From Gemmatimonadota bacterium (GTDB lineage: Bacteria > Latescibacterota > UBA2968 > GCA-2709665), in contig JAPPFJ010000003.1 of NCBI GenBank assembly GCA_028877215.1, forward strand, positions 108,395-172,394: a DNA stretch of 64,000 nt. Reading direction: 5' to 3'. Each line of letters opens with the position of its first letter. Position 1 is the first letter of the stretch. Both the position numbers and the translations under genes were made by a program. This document shows, one piece after another, positions 52,630-62,249 of this stretch. Under the pieces are notes generated by a model. That model was not told the DNA's origin. It did no database searches and saw only the letters and a list, made by a program, of their open reading frames with translations.

Positions 52630-55419
52630 ATGGCTGGTCAGTACCTTATCCAATCGGGCAGGCGGGCGCTCAGCGTACAAGACGCAGACCGCGCGTTAAC
52701 TGTGTTTGAGGACGTATCGAAGCAGTGTTTCATGGGAGATGATCCGGATGCTGCTCCTGCCGGTAGCGTCAGATCTGCGGTAAGGTTACTGTGCGACCTT
52801 TCCAATGCGCTGTCTTTGCAGGGGAATCTCAAGGAGGCCAGGAACAAGGCACAGGATGCGTGGTCGCTGGTTTCAGCCGACGCGCCCGGTGAGCAGGCGC
52901 TGGTTCTGAGCCAGTTCGGTATACTCGATGCCCGTTCCCGTTTGTACGACGACGCCGAACGGGCGTTTCTGGATGCGATTGCAATCTACAGCAAGCTCGG
53001 ACCGGTGATGAGAGAAACAGAAGCGAGAGGGTGGCTGGCCGACCTGTACGTGCGGATGGAACGACGGGCGGAAGCCAGGGTGCAGCTGGGGCGAATATCG
53101 AAACATTACGGGCGGACCGATGACGCAGAGAGCCGGTCGAAAGCCAGCTATTTCAGGGCTTGTATCGCACATCTGGACGAACGTCTTGGAGATGCGCATG
53201 CAGGATTCCAATCGGCTCTGGAACGGTCGGACAAGGAGGGAGGCCGACCCGGGCTCGTGTGCGATTTGAATTTGGTCGGAACGGCCGCCTTTCAAACCGG
53301 GAATTTCAAATGTGCAGAAGACATCTTCCGGGCACAGCTGGAGTCAAACCGTGACTGGAGGCGAACCGCGACAGAAGGCGTGAGCCAGTTTTACCTCGGT
53401 TCGATCGCACTTGAAAAGAACGATGCGAAAGCCGCTATGGCCTATGGAAGAAATGCCGTGGAGTATCTGTCTAATGTAAAGGACGCGCATCAGCTATACT
53501 GGGCGTTCGGTCTGATGGCGGAGGTCTGCTCGGCCATGGGAAAGGCAGACGAGGCGGTGAAGTGGGCGGACAGAGCCCGGCCCGGTACTCGTACAGCCGG
53601 CGAAACCCCCATCGTGGCGTGGCGGGGGATCGGGGTTGCATTGGCGGCCGCAAATCGACATGGCGAAGCCGAAGATGCGTTCGAGCGGTCCATCACGGGC
53701 AACCGGACGGTCCAACGTTTTGAATGGTGTCGCTCGCTGCTGGCGGCCGGTCGGTTTTATCTTGAACGCGGAAATCCGGATCTGGCGCGGATGCGGCTCA
53801 CGTCTGCAGCGCGCACGGCGACTGCGCTGCAGACGCCCTACTATGTCCGTCAGGCGTCGAAACTCCTTGCCGGGTTGTCCCTATTGGAGGATCGACCAGG
53901 AACGGCGGCTTCGCCTGCGCATCGACTGGCCCTGGACAGAGTCACGGCGTTTTCCGATCTCGCAGCGGATCTGGGGCGGGGTCTCGAGCTGACGCAACTG
54001 GTGAACAGGACGGTAGACATCTGTATGGAGGTCGTGGGCGCTGAATCTGCCGCCGTCGTGTTGAAGGATGCCGCGCCTGGAGCATTGCGGACCGTAGCGG
54101 TACGGTCTCGAGGGGGCGAAAGCTGCGCGTCGAAGGCCATTGTCCGGGACGTGACACGCCGTGTGATCGCGAGCAACAAACCGTTGTTTGGCGCAGAAGC
54201 CGAGGTGGAGATGCCTTTCGAGAAACGGCAGCGCGTATTCGACTTCGGCCGCCGCCCCGTGGCATGTATACCACTACAGTGTTCAGAGTCAGGGGCGCAG
54301 GGGGCATTGTATATTGACCTTTGCAGTACGGACAGGGCCATTTCCAAGGCGGACCGCAGGTTCCTGGTCGCGCTGTCCGGCCTTCTGTCGGTGGGCGTGG
54401 TTCAGGCTCGGATGATAAGCAGACTGGAGGAACGGACGCTGTATCGGGAGCCCGACCCGACCGGAAGGAAGGGATTGGGCGGGCTGTTCGGCGCCAGTCA
54501 TTTGATGCAGGAGGTCTATAGCCTCATCGAGCGGGCTGCCCTTACGGATTTGCCTGTGCTCATACAGGGCGATACGGGAACGGGAAAGGAACTGGCGGCC
54601 CGTGCGATTCACGATAACAGCGCCGTCAAGGATCGGTTGTTTTTATCGCAGAATTGCGGAGCGCTGTCCGGAGAGTTGATCCATAGCGAGTTATTCGGCC
54701 ACAAGAAAGGGTCGTTTACGGGCGCGGCATCGGATCGAGCCGGGCTGTTCGAGACAGCAACCGGCGGTACTGTCTTTCTGGATGAGATCGCGGACGCGTC
54801 GCCGCAGGTTCAGGCCAGCCTTCTCCGGGTTCTGCAGAACGGTGAACTTCGACGTCTGGGTGAAAGTACACCGCGCCGGGTAAACGTCCGCGTCATAGCG
54901 GCGTCGAATACCAATCTGGAGAAGGCGGTATCAAGGGGTGCGTTCAGGAGAGATCTCTTCTATCGGCTCCAGGTGTTGAACATCAATATGCCGGCGCTAA
55001 GGGACAGGAAGGACGATATTCCGCCGCTGGCGGGCCATCTTCTGCGCCGTGCCGCGTGTGAAGCCGGAAAAACCATGACAGGTTTCACTGCAGGTGCGCT
55101 GAAGGCACTGATGAACTGCGACTGGCCGGGTAATGTACGTCAACTGGATAACGAGATACGACGCGCTGTGGCCCTCGCGGAGAATGGCGGCATTCTGGAT
55201 GCGGACTTGCTGTCTGAGGGCATACGCGACAAAACGGTAAGGATTGATGAATCTTCAGGTACTTTGCAAGCGATTCTGCAGTCGGTCGAGAGGCGGTATC
55301 TTTCCCAGGTGCTCGACAGGAACGACTGGAACATCACCCAATCCGCACTGGAACTCGGGCTGACGCGTTCGGGCTTATATAAAAAACTGGAGCGTCATAA
55401 CCTCAGGCGCGCTGGTTGA
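52630..55419 (+). CDS. TPR-GAF sigma-54-dependent activator
   Basis: The 929-residue regulator has about 430 residues of TPR-like helical repeats and then a GAF-like sensor domain (about 435-590). A sigma-54 AAA+ domain has GDTGTGKE near 647-654 and GSFTGA near 694-699, where the usual second residue is Ala. A Fis-type HTH ends it ([20 protein letters not shown]). There is no receiver domain, so it probably responds to a small ligand or a protein partner. GGAG lies 8 nt before the ATG and an in-frame stop is just upstream. Proteins of this layout often begin with a Ser/Thr kinase domain, which is absent here. Confidence 0.9.
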   Translation: MAGQYLIQSGRRALSVQDADRALTVFEDVSKQCFMGDDPDAAPAGSVRSAVRLLCDLSNALSLQGNLKEARNKAQDAWSLVSADAPGEQALVLSQFGILDARSRLYDDAERAFLDAIAIYSKLGPVMRETEARGWLADLYVRMERRAEARVQLGRISKHYGRTDDAESRSKASYFRACIAHLDERLGDAHAGFQSALERSDKEGGRPGLVCDLNLVGTAAFQTGNFKCAEDIFRAQLESNRDWRRTATEGVSQFYLGSIALEKNDAKAAMAYGRNAVEYLSNVKDAHQLYWAFGLMAEVCSAMGKADEAVKWADRARPGTRTAGETPIVAWRGIGVALAAANRHGEAEDAFERSITGNRTVQRFEWCRSLLAAGRFYLERGNPDLARMRLTSAARTATALQTPYYVRQASKLLAGLSLLEDRPGTAASPAHRLALDRVTAFSDLAADLGRGLELTQLVNRTVDICMEVVGAESAAVVLKDAAPGALRTVAVRSRGGESCASKAIVRDVTRRVIASNKPLFGAEAEVEMPFEKRQRVFDFGRRPVACIPLQCSESGAQGALYIDLCSTDRAISKADRRFLVALSGLLSVGVVQARMISRLEERTLYREPDPTGRKGLGGLFGASHLMQEVYSLIERAALTDLPVLIQGDTGTGKELAARAIHDNSAVKDRLFLSQNCGALSGELIHSELFGHKKGSFTGAASDRAGLFETATGGTVFLDEIADASPQVQASLLRVLQNGELRRLGESTPRRVNVRVIAASNTNLEKAVSRGAFRRDLFYRLQVLNINMPALRDRKDDIPPLAGHLLRRAACEAGKTMTGFTAGALKALMNCDWPGNVRQLDNEIRRAVALAENGGILDADLLSEGIRDKTVRIDESSGTLQAILQSVERRYLSQVLDRNDWNITQSALELGLTRSGLYKKLERHNLRRAG

Positions 55420-55619
55420 CGCCGGTTTACGGGCGTGCACATTCCGATACGAGTGTCCACTCGCGTATACAGGTGATATAATCAAGTTTTTCAAAACGTT
55501 ATGCGTTAAGTCGGAATTTCCGTCCTTCCTTGTTGTGAGCGTGTCTACGCAGGTTGACACCCGAACGGATGTAGACCGATTGATTGGAATTGAAGACTGA
55601 AAATTTAAACCGTTGTTTT

Positions 55620-55650
55620 GAAAACGCCTGCGATGAATCCGGGCGTTTTC
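55620..55650 (+). terminator. hairpin between two activator genes
   Basis: GAAAACGCC (55620-55628) pairs perfectly with GGCGTTTTC (55642-55650). It lies 200 bp after the upstream stop and 9 bp before a sigma-54 promoter, so it may end the first transcript or act as a regulatory site. The 55420-55619 part of the gap shows no gene. Confidence 0.5.
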
Positions 55651-55658
55651 TGGTTTGC

Positions 55659-55674
55659 GGGCACGATGTTTGCA
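55659..55674 (+). promoter_or_regulatory. sigma-54 promoter of the second activator gene
   Basis: GGGCACGATGTTTGCA matches the consensus except for its first base, with GG (55660-55661) and GC (55672-55673) separated by 10 bp. The start point near 55685 leaves about 90 nt before the ATG at 55774. Confidence 0.75.
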
Positions 55675-55773
55675 GATTGGCAATCCTGAAACGCACGTCT
55701 GCGTATCGCCGTCATAACTCGATCGGAAATTCACTCCCCCGCGTGCCCGGACGGGCGGTCCCGGTATCGAAAC

Positions 55774-56811
55774 ATGCCCGAAAGCTCACGTTGCAGGAAC
55801 GATGCGATGGTGGGCATTCATCCCGCCTTCGGCGCGGTGCGAAAACTTGCGCGCCGGGCCGGCGAGAGCGAACTGCCCGTGCTGGTCACGGGTGAGTCCG
55901 GGACCGGGAAGGAACTCATCGCCCGCGAGGTGCATGACCGCAGCCCCCGCGCAGGTGCGCCGTTCGTGGTCGTGGATTGCGGCATCCTTGCAAAGGAAAT
56001 GGGGCGGAGCGAACTGTTCGGGCATGTCAGGGGCGCGTTCACAGGCGCCACCGAGTCTCGCCCGGGACTTGTCGGGGTTGCGCATGGCGGAACCCTCTTT
56101 TTCGATGAAGTGGGTGAACTCGATGAGCCCCTTCAGCGACAGTTGCTTCGGCTGATTCAGGAGGGCGAATACCGGATGGTCGGCGATCACCGATGGAAGC
56201 GGGCCGGCGTCCGGGTGGTCGCGGCGACAAACAGAGACCTGAAGAAGGGGGTTGAAGCCGGGAGGTTTCGAGACGACCTGTATTTCCGTCTTCGGGTTAT
56301 TCAACTGCATTTGCCCGCACTGCGGGAGCGCAGGAGTGACATTCCGCTGCTCATTTCCCATTTTCTTGACCGGTTCGCCGACGTTCGAAAAGCAGCCTGC
56401 CGGATTTCGCCCGAAACATGCGCCCTGCTGGAGGGATATGACTGGCCAGGGAACATCAGAGAACTCGCGCATACCATCGCGGGCGCGCTGGCGCTTGCGG
56501 CGGGGGACGTAATTACGCCCGATGACCTACCGTCCGAGGTCCAGGATGCAGAGATCAGGCCGGACCGCGGCATCTACAGCCTGCCCTACAAGGACGCACG
56601 GAGGATCTGTATGGACCGGTTCACAAAGGAGTACCTGCACCGGGCGCTTGTCGGAACGGATGGAAACGTGTCCCGGGCTGCCCAAAAGAGCGGCATCGGG
56701 CGCCAGTATTTTCAATACCGGATGTCGGAACACGGAATGACCGCCGCGCAATACAGAAAGCGAATGTACGATGCCCATGCGGACGCGGGTGGAAAGGAAC
56801 CAGGAGATTAA
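55774..56811 (+). CDS. sigma-54-dependent activator lacking a sensor domain
   Basis: The 345-residue protein is almost only an AAA+ domain plus a C-terminal HTH. It has GESGTGKE near 40-47, GAFTGA near 87-92, FFDEVGELDEPLQRQLLRLIQEGEYR and GYDWPGNIRELAHTIAGAL. The end (GNVSRAAQKSGIGRQYFQYRM) is a Fis-type helix pair. Short activators of this kind are usually controlled by partner proteins or by expression level. Expression here appears sigma-54-dependent. ATG at 55807, with AGGA 9 nt ahead, is an equally good start. Confidence 0.88.
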   Translation: MPESSRCRNDAMVGIHPAFGAVRKLARRAGESELPVLVTGESGTGKELIAREVHDRSPRAGAPFVVVDCGILAKEMGRSELFGHVRGAFTGATESRPGLVGVAHGGTLFFDEVGELDEPLQRQLLRLIQEGEYRMVGDHRWKRAGVRVVAATNRDLKKGVEAGRFRDDLYFRLRVIQLHLPALRERRSDIPLLISHFLDRFADVRKAACRISPETCALLEGYDWPGNIRELAHTIAGALALAAGDVITPDDLPSEVQDAEIRPDRGIYSLPYKDARRICMDRFTKEYLHRALVGTDGNVSRAAQKSGIGRQYFQYRMSEHGMTAAQYRKRMYDAHADAGGKEPGD

Positions 56812-56860
56812 GACTTCACAACTGTCCGCGGCGTCATAGCGCTCTCAACTTACTTAGTGC

Positions 56861-56888
56861 TTGACAGGGGTCCCCACATGGGTAAATT
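56861..56888 (+). promoter_or_regulatory. promoter of the second HicBA pair
   Basis: TTGACA at 56861-56866 and TAAATT at 56883-56888 are 16 bp apart. The palindrome GGGGTCCCC lies directly after the -35 box and could be an operator. Confidence 0.5.
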
Positions 56889-56951
56889 CTCGCACACAGT
56901 AAAAGGCGGATTTGCTTATTATTCCTTATTTTTATCACAAAGGTCTCCGTC

Positions 56952-57335
56952 ATGTCTATATTCAGTTTCGCTAAATGGCGTCGGGAGAATAAGGAAGAAC
57001 CTGGGGGTGAAGTAAAGTTCGAAATCTCGGTTCGAATCGTCATTGAAGAAGATGAGGACAAGTTTTGTGCAACTGCGCCGGCACTTCCGGGGCTGATCAT
57101 CGACGGAGATACGGTAGAGCAGACGAAAGAACGTGCGAGAGATGGAATCATCGTTCATCTAACGGCGATGGCCAGGAATGGCGACCCCCTTCCGGTTGGG
57201 CCGGATCTGACGGTGAGATTTAACGATATACCAGAATTTGGCTTTTCTCACTTCGGCAATCCCAAGCCATACCCGCACCCAAGTCATTGGACAACGATGC
57301 GATGGCCTACTCGAGAGCTGCTCGGAGCCAATTGA
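56952..57335 (+). CDS. HicB-like antitoxin
   Basis: The 127-residue protein has a charged N-terminus and a HicB core: FEISVRIVIEEDEDKFCATAPALPGLIIDGDTVEQTKERARDGIIVHLTAMARNGDPLP. The C-terminal 35 residues, rich in Pro and aromatic residues, lack a clear HTH. The gene is placed before, not after, the HicA-like gene, and overlaps it by more than 30 bp. Confidence 0.8.
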   Translation: MSIFSFAKWRRENKEEPGGEVKFEISVRIVIEEDEDKFCATAPALPGLIIDGDTVEQTKERARDGIIVHLTAMARNGDPLPVGPDLTVRFNDIPEFGFSHFGNPKPYPHPSHWTTMRWPTRELLGAN

Positions 57336-57568
57336 AAAATGTCACCGCAAGGGAAATTATCAACGCATTGAGAAAAGACGGATGGACGGAGCAAGTTACA
57401 AGACAAGCGACTCGATCCTTCCGGAAGACTAGAAACGGCGAGTCCAGGTATATTACCATTCAGTATCACAGTCGGAAGACCTATAACGTTGGTTTTCTGC
57501 AAAAACTACTGATTGGCTGTGCGAAATGGTCTGAGGACGACCTGAAAAGACTTAAGCTCATCCGCTGA
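57302..57568 (+). CDS. HicA-like protein without the catalytic histidine
   Basis: The 88-residue protein aligns with HicA through VTAREIINALRKDGW and the strand YITIQYHSRKTYNVGFLQKLL. The motif that should read GSHHxF is RQATRSF, so the catalytic His is replaced by Thr. The C-terminus is longer than usual (WSEDDLKRLKLIR). It overlaps the HicB-like gene. It may be an inactive toxin, an RNA-binding partner, or a divergent nuclease. An in-frame TTG at 57287 is an alternative start. Confidence 0.7.
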   Translation: MAYSRAARSQLKNVTAREIINALRKDGWTEQVTRQATRSFRKTRNGESRYITIQYHSRKTYNVGFLQKLLIGCAKWSEDDLKRLKLIR

Positions 57569-57593
57569 TTGAATCGATCCACAGCCTGTAGAG

Positions 57594-57631
57594 TACCCAG
57601 TAAGCCGGGCAAACGCCCGGCTTACTGGGTA
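57594..57631. terminator. 17-bp perfect hairpin after the HicBA pair
   Basis: Arms 57594-57610 and 57615-57631 are perfectly complementary with a 4-nt loop AAAC. The flank is ATATAAC rather than a T-run, so it could be a terminator or a palindromic repeat. Confidence 0.6.
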
Positions 57632-58220
57632 TATAACAATCGACCCGTCGTTTAGTCCCAACACCAGACTGTACGTTCAAGATATTCTGTACACGGAACT
57701 CACCCGAAAGTCTATGCGGCATTGAATCCGTCCCTACACGCCCACCGTGGGGCAGGTTTCAAACCTGCCCTGGTTTCCGCATTTCCACCGATGTCGCTAT
57801 GTCTGATATTTGCCCTTTGTGGCTCGCCCCCTCCACCACGGCTCGTGGTACTAGAAGCCTGGAAAGGGCCATCGCCGCCTTTAGGGTGGAGCGGACATTC
57901 CTGTCTGCTCACGTATATGAAACCAAAACCCGTGAATCCTGTGTCCGGACACACAACTATCCGCCGCCGTCTCCCGCACTGGCAGAGAGACGGCGTTTTC
58001 ATTTGAATCTCCGATTGCCTCGCCGCCGTCAGATAATCCGTACGAGAATTCGAAGCCCGGGCAATACATCCTGTCGTTTTGTCCTTGATTCCGCGCAGTA
58101 CAAGGCGTATCGTTCGGCCGTATCTGGTGGAACAAAAAAGGCGGGCTGATTGTTGTGGAAGATCTGAGCCCGACGCTAATGCCAGTTTCGGCGTTAACCG
58201 TTCTTATGGAAGGAGTTAAG
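57632..58220. other. 589-bp gap rich in short palindromes
   Basis: No gene is supported here. GGGCAGGTTT/AAACCTGCCC (57750-57770) and GAGCGGACA/TGTCTGCTC (57889-57910) are palindromes of kinds that recur in intergenic DNA of many uncultured bacteria. CGCCGTCTC/GAGACGGCG (57965-57995) followed by TTTT is terminator-like on the plus strand, though no plus-strand gene lies directly before it. Confidence 0.55.
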
Positions 58221-59282
58221 GTGCCAAAGTTCAAGCCCGATGTATTGCGCAGGGTGGGGTATACGTTGTTTCGTGCGGCAGGGTGCCGCGAAGAGGACGC
58301 GCGCACGGTTGTGGACCACCTGGTGGACTCCAACCTGTTCGGGCACGATTCCCATGGCGCCATCCGTTTCTACGAGTATGCGAAGGCGGTGCAGGACGGC
58401 CGGTTCAATCCGGATGCGTCACCCGAGGTCAAAAGCGAGCGGGCATGTACCGCCTTGGTGGACGGCCGCGGCGCGATGGGGCAGGTGGGTGCGACGTTCG
58501 CAACCCGATTGGCGATGGAGAAGGCCCGCCGGAGCGGCGTTGCGACCGTGGCATTGCGCAACACGAGCCACATCGGGCGGGTGGGCGCGTATCCGCTGAT
58601 GGTCGCGAGGGAGGGGATGATCGGGCAGATCTTCGTGAACGCGGGCAGGCTGGGATATCAGATCGTGCCGTTCGGCGGCATCGACGGACGGCTGAGTACG
58701 AATCCGATCGCCTTCGCTGCGCCGCGGCGAGACGCGGACCCGATCCTCGTCGATATGACCACCTCGATCGTGGCCGAGGGCAAGATCAGGCTGGCAATCA
58801 ACCAGGGCGTCAAGGTGCCGGAAGGATGGCTGATCGACGGGTACGGTGTGCCCACCACGGAGCCGAACGACTTCAAGGATGACCCGCCAGGCGCTATTTT
58901 GCCGCTGGGAGGCGACGCGGGTCACAAGGGATACGGATTGAGCATTATGGTCGAATTACTCGGCGGGGCGCTGAGCGGCCAGGGCTGCGCGGCGGGGGAC
59001 CGTGAGATGATCAGCAACGGCGTCTTGATCAATGCCTACGACATCGAACACTTCACGGATATGGGGACGTTCTACGAGGAAGTGGAAGGGCTGATGCGGC
59101 ACGTGAAATCCAGCCGCCTCGCGCCGGGGTTCGAAGAAATCCTCGCCCCGGGCGAACCGGAGTTCAGTACAGCTGAGCGCCGTGCGAGGGAAGGCATCGA
59201 GGTGGACGACCGGACTTGGGAAACGGTGTGCGAAATCGGGGCGGAATTCGGGGTGGATCTGGTGGAGGTGGGGGAGGGTTGA
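58221..59282 (+). CDS. Ldh-family (malate/L-sulfolactate type) NAD(P)-dependent dehydrogenase
   Basis: The 353-residue enzyme belongs to the non-Rossmann Ldh_2 family. It has HLVDSNLFGHDSHGAIRF, VDGRGAMGQVGATFATRLAMEKAR, NTSHIGRVGAYP with the catalytic His, LSTNPIAFAAPRRDADPILVDMTTS and GHKGYGLSIMVELLGGALSG. The product may oxidise malate, lactate, sulfolactate or a sugar acid. The GTG at 58221 has AAGGAG 5 nt ahead and starts at the family N-terminus. A 95 percent identical copy of its last part lies at 60096-60212. Confidence 0.88.
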   Translation: MPKFKPDVLRRVGYTLFRAAGCREEDARTVVDHLVDSNLFGHDSHGAIRFYEYAKAVQDGRFNPDASPEVKSERACTALVDGRGAMGQVGATFATRLAMEKARRSGVATVALRNTSHIGRVGAYPLMVAREGMIGQIFVNAGRLGYQIVPFGGIDGRLSTNPIAFAAPRRDADPILVDMTTSIVAEGKIRLAINQGVKVPEGWLIDGYGVPTTEPNDFKDDPPGAILPLGGDAGHKGYGLSIMVELLGGALSGQGCAAGDREMISNGVLINAYDIEHFTDMGTFYEEVEGLMRHVKSSRLAPGFEEILAPGEPEFSTAERRAREGIEVDDRTWETVCEIGAEFGVDLVEVGEG

Positions 59283-59460
59283 ATCTTGCGCCGACGATCG
59301 CCCATATGCGGCCGGCTGATGATTAGGCCAATTTGGCCGTCTGGCAGCCCCGGTCTACGGATTTCCGAAAACTCCTGGGGATGCAATTGACTTTCCACCC
59401 TGATCCCGTATCTTTTTCGCACGGAGCCATCCCTCCCCCCTGGGCCCCGGAGCATCCCGA

Positions 59461-59974
59461 ATGGCGGAATTCGATGCAATTTCAAAACACCTGATTCAAT
59501 CTTATCCTGATGATTTCGCCGGTTTCACCCTAAGGAATGGCTTCAGGGGCGTGGCTACGCCACTGTTTGAACACGGCTCAGGCGCGGCCAATGGCTACGC
59601 ATGCCAAAGCCGACTTCCTGGCCGGCATGTCGCTGCTGAGCGGGTTGGTGTACGCGCCGGAAGCCATTTCTGATATCGTTTCGAAGGAGGGCATGATGGA
59701 CGTCATACGCGAATCATCCTTTGCGCAATACCTCACCCGACAGGGCATAGAGCAAGGCATAGAACAAGGTATAGAACAAGGTATAGAGCAAGGGCTCCAG
59801 GAAAGTATCCTCGCTGTATTGGAGACTCGATTCGATCTTCCTTCGCCGCATCCTCTGACTGCTCGCATTGAGACTATTGACAACGTCCGACGCCTGAAAG
59901 CGTTGCTTCGCACGGCGGTCCAGGTTTCCAGTCCGGAGGAATTCGGGCATTTGTTGGATCGTGAACAGTCCTGA
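59461..59974 (+). pseudogene. Rpn/PD-(D/E)XK-family gene, internally deleted and frameshifted
   Basis: The first frame starts MAEFDAISKHLIQSYPDDFAGFTL, the common start of Rpn-like recombination-promoting nucleases. It then loses similarity at about codon 25. The C-terminal part continues in a different frame (from about 59595): ADFLAGMSLLSGLVYAPEAISDIVSKEGMMDVIRESSFAQYLTRQGIEQG and onwards to LLDREQS. The central nuclease core is missing. Four copies of a 12-bp unit encode GIEQ repeats at 59744-59791, a known feature of these proteins. Confidence 0.7.
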
Positions 59975-60095
59975 TACCCACTCGCTGAATACCCTTCGCG
60001 GGCGATGATGCGACGGGACAATGCACTGTTGCAGTGTGTTGTCCCGTTTGAATTGGATCAATCCAGTCGCCTCAGTCCCGGACCTGTTGTAATCT

Positions 60096-60212
60096 GCCGA
60101 TCCACTGCGCCGCGCCACGGAAGGCATCGAGGTGGGCGACCGGACATGGGAAACGGTGTGCGAAATCGGGGCGGAATTCGGCGTGGATCTGGTTGAGGAG
60201 GCGGATCGCTAA
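60096..60212 (+). pseudogene. duplicated 3' end of the Ldh-family gene
   Basis: In frame this segment reads LRRATEGIEVGDRTWETVC then EIGAEFGVDLVEEADR and a stop. It corresponds to the last 35 or so residues of the dehydrogenase at 58221-59282. Only 4 of 79 aligned bases differ in the central part. The remainder of this copy is missing. The intervening DNA includes the broken Rpn-like gene. Confidence 0.85.
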
Positions 60213-60523
60213 GTTCGCCTAAAGACCTGTCAGGGAAATCTATAGCGTGGTTGGCCGATGCCCGGGGATTAAGTGTTCTCAGGCGCAGACGGACGTTAGA
60301 ATCGGTTGGCCCGCTGCGTCACCGTTGAAACACCGGACAGTCTGCACAAGCGTCAACATGCCTGCAAGGGAGCATTGCAGGCCACCGCGATTACGCCATA
60401 ACCCGATTTCTGGTGTCCAACTTTAAACCGCTGGATGGGTCAGGAATTCCACCGTTCCTGACAAACCCCGACCAGATCCTATGCGTCCGTACGTAGGTTA
60501 ACTTCATAGACCGAGGGATTCAC
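60213..60523. other. 311-bp gap before the coiled-coil gene
   Basis: No gene is seen. GTCAGGAA/TTCCTGAC (near 60440-60463) and GCCTGCA/TGCAGGC (near 60361-60383) are short inverted repeats that could form hairpins. Confidence 0.5.
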
Positions 60524-62020
60524 ATGAGAGGCAACGTGATCAGGTTTGTTATTGCGCTGGCAGCATTTGCCGCTGCCGATCCGGCGCGACCGGTCATCGC
60601 CGAAGAACACGAGCCTGAAGCGACTTCCAATGACTCGGCGCTTTCCCAGGGCAGTGTCCGGATAGATAGTGTCGTGGTTGACATCGAACGGATAAAGGGC
60701 GCACTGGAGTCACTCCGCAATGACGTCGGCGATCTTGCGACCACCTCCGATTTCAGAAATCTGAACGGCAGGGTGATTTTATTGCTGGGTCGGTACAAAG
60801 AAGTCAAGACAGGCCTGGCAAAAGATCAGCGCCGTCTCGACGCCCTGCACAACGAGATAAAGATAGTATTGGAAAACGTTGAGAAGATCCGGGGCAAATC
60901 CAGACGACTTGAAGGAGAGATCAAGAAAATCGGGGGCAAATCTGACGATCTCGACCGAAAGATCACGACCATTACCAATAAGCAACTTGCTGAAGGAAAG
61001 GCAAAGTATGATTACGATGTGCGACTCTTGCGCGCCCATCAAAAGCTCCTGGATGCGATGCGGGAAACACTCAATACCCTCGAAAATGCGATTAAGCAGG
61101 AAGCATATGCGTCCGCGGTTCGCCAGTTTACAAACCCCGTAAGCGACTCCTCGCTCGGTTTCTCCATCTTGACGGGGGCCAGGCGAGCGTTGCATTCTCT
61201 CGAGGCAGAACTGAACAAGAAGAGGGTAAGGAAGCTCGGTGGCGTCAAGTTCAGTCGATTGGCAGGATTCGTCACTCAAGCATTGAAGTCTCCACTGGCA
61301 TCTGCAACAGGGATCTCCTCCATCTCAGCCGGCCTCTCAAGTGTTACGTCGTTCCTTACCAGTCTTGCCGCTCGCGAAAAAAACGTGTCACCCGGGGATT
61401 TGGTGATTTTTAACGATACCCTCGAGCCTTACGTGGCGTTCTATGCACGTCTCGATGCTGCCAACGAACGGCTGGGGGCCGACTTGACGGTAATCCAGGC
61501 TCAGTCGCGTTCGGTCCGGGTGTCAATGAACAACTGGATTTTTGAGAGAATGAACCAATTGGAAATAATAAGCGAGCTACCCGATAATCTGGACGCTATC
61601 GCAGCGAGTCCGGAGACGACCAACAATCTGCTCGGCTCGCGTGGTCCATATTCCGCCGACTCCCTGGATGCCAGAATCGCTGAAATCACCCTGGGGGATC
61701 AAGGCAAGCCGGACTATGGAACCCTGGCTCTCGATGCATCGCTTCAGACGCCCTTCCTCGCGCAGAATCAGATCGTCGGCATCGCCCAGCAATTGCAGTC
61801 TTCGGTAAGGACATACCGAGGCGCCTTCATACAATATCACGCTTCTCTGGTTCGTGTGTTTGAGGAAAACACCGGTGAGATCAAGGATGCAGATCAGAAA
61901 AAGATCGCCAAGGTAATTGACGATCTAACCGGGAAACACAAGGAAGCCCTCGGCTCGTTCGATATTGCGGTGAATCTCGCGGAAATTTCCACGATGGTTT
62001 CGGCCGTCAGGGCACAATAG
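60524..62020 (+). CDS. secreted helical/coiled-coil protein of unknown function
   Basis: The 498-residue protein begins with a signal peptide (FVIALAAFAAADPARPVIAEE). A long coiled-coil region follows at about 45-155, including KIRGKSRRLEGEIKKIGGKSDD. A hydrophobic, Ser/Gly-rich stretch lies near 258-287 (LASATGISSISAGLSSVTSF), flanked by more helices. The pattern of long helices around a central hydrophobic segment resembles alpha-pore-forming toxins in outline only; no sequence family was recognised. GAGGGA lies about 6 nt before the ATG. A strong shared terminator follows. Confidence 0.7.
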   Translation: MRGNVIRFVIALAAFAAADPARPVIAEEHEPEATSNDSALSQGSVRIDSVVVDIERIKGALESLRNDVGDLATTSDFRNLNGRVILLLGRYKEVKTGLAKDQRRLDALHNEIKIVLENVEKIRGKSRRLEGEIKKIGGKSDDLDRKITTITNKQLAEGKAKYDYDVRLLRAHQKLLDAMRETLNTLENAIKQEAYASAVRQFTNPVSDSSLGFSILTGARRALHSLEAELNKKRVRKLGGVKFSRLAGFVTQALKSPLASATGISSISAGLSSVTSFLTSLAAREKNVSPGDLVIFNDTLEPYVAFYARLDAANERLGADLTVIQAQSRSVRVSMNNWIFERMNQLEIISELPDNLDAIAASPETTNNLLGSRGPYSADSLDARIAEITLGDQGKPDYGTLALDASLQTPFLAQNQIVGIAQQLQSSVRTYRGAFIQYHASLVRVFEENTGEIKDADQKKIAKVIDDLTGKHKEALGSFDIAVNLAEISTMVSAVRAQ

Positions 62021-62187
62021 ACGTACCACCGGCGTGCCAACAAAAATGAGACCACTTTTCCTCCGAGCCTGGAAAGAGAGGTAAATCACCCTCGGGCTCC
62101 GAGATTGTGGCTTGTAGCGATTCTCCCTCCTGCGTAAGGACCCCAAGTCCGGGCTTCCCGGGCATTGACGCTGTTCTGCCGACACCA

Positions 62188-62232
62188 AAGACAAGAGCCG
62201 AGGGCGATTCAATCGCCCTCGGCTCTTGTCTT
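62188..62232. terminator. bidirectional 21-bp hairpin between convergent genes
   Basis: Arms 62188-62208 and 62212-62232 are perfectly complementary around a 3-nt loop. It lies between the plus-strand coiled-coil gene and a small minus-strand gene whose stop is 18 nt away. Confidence 0.85.
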
Positions 62233-62249
62233 CAGACCGCCAATCGAGG

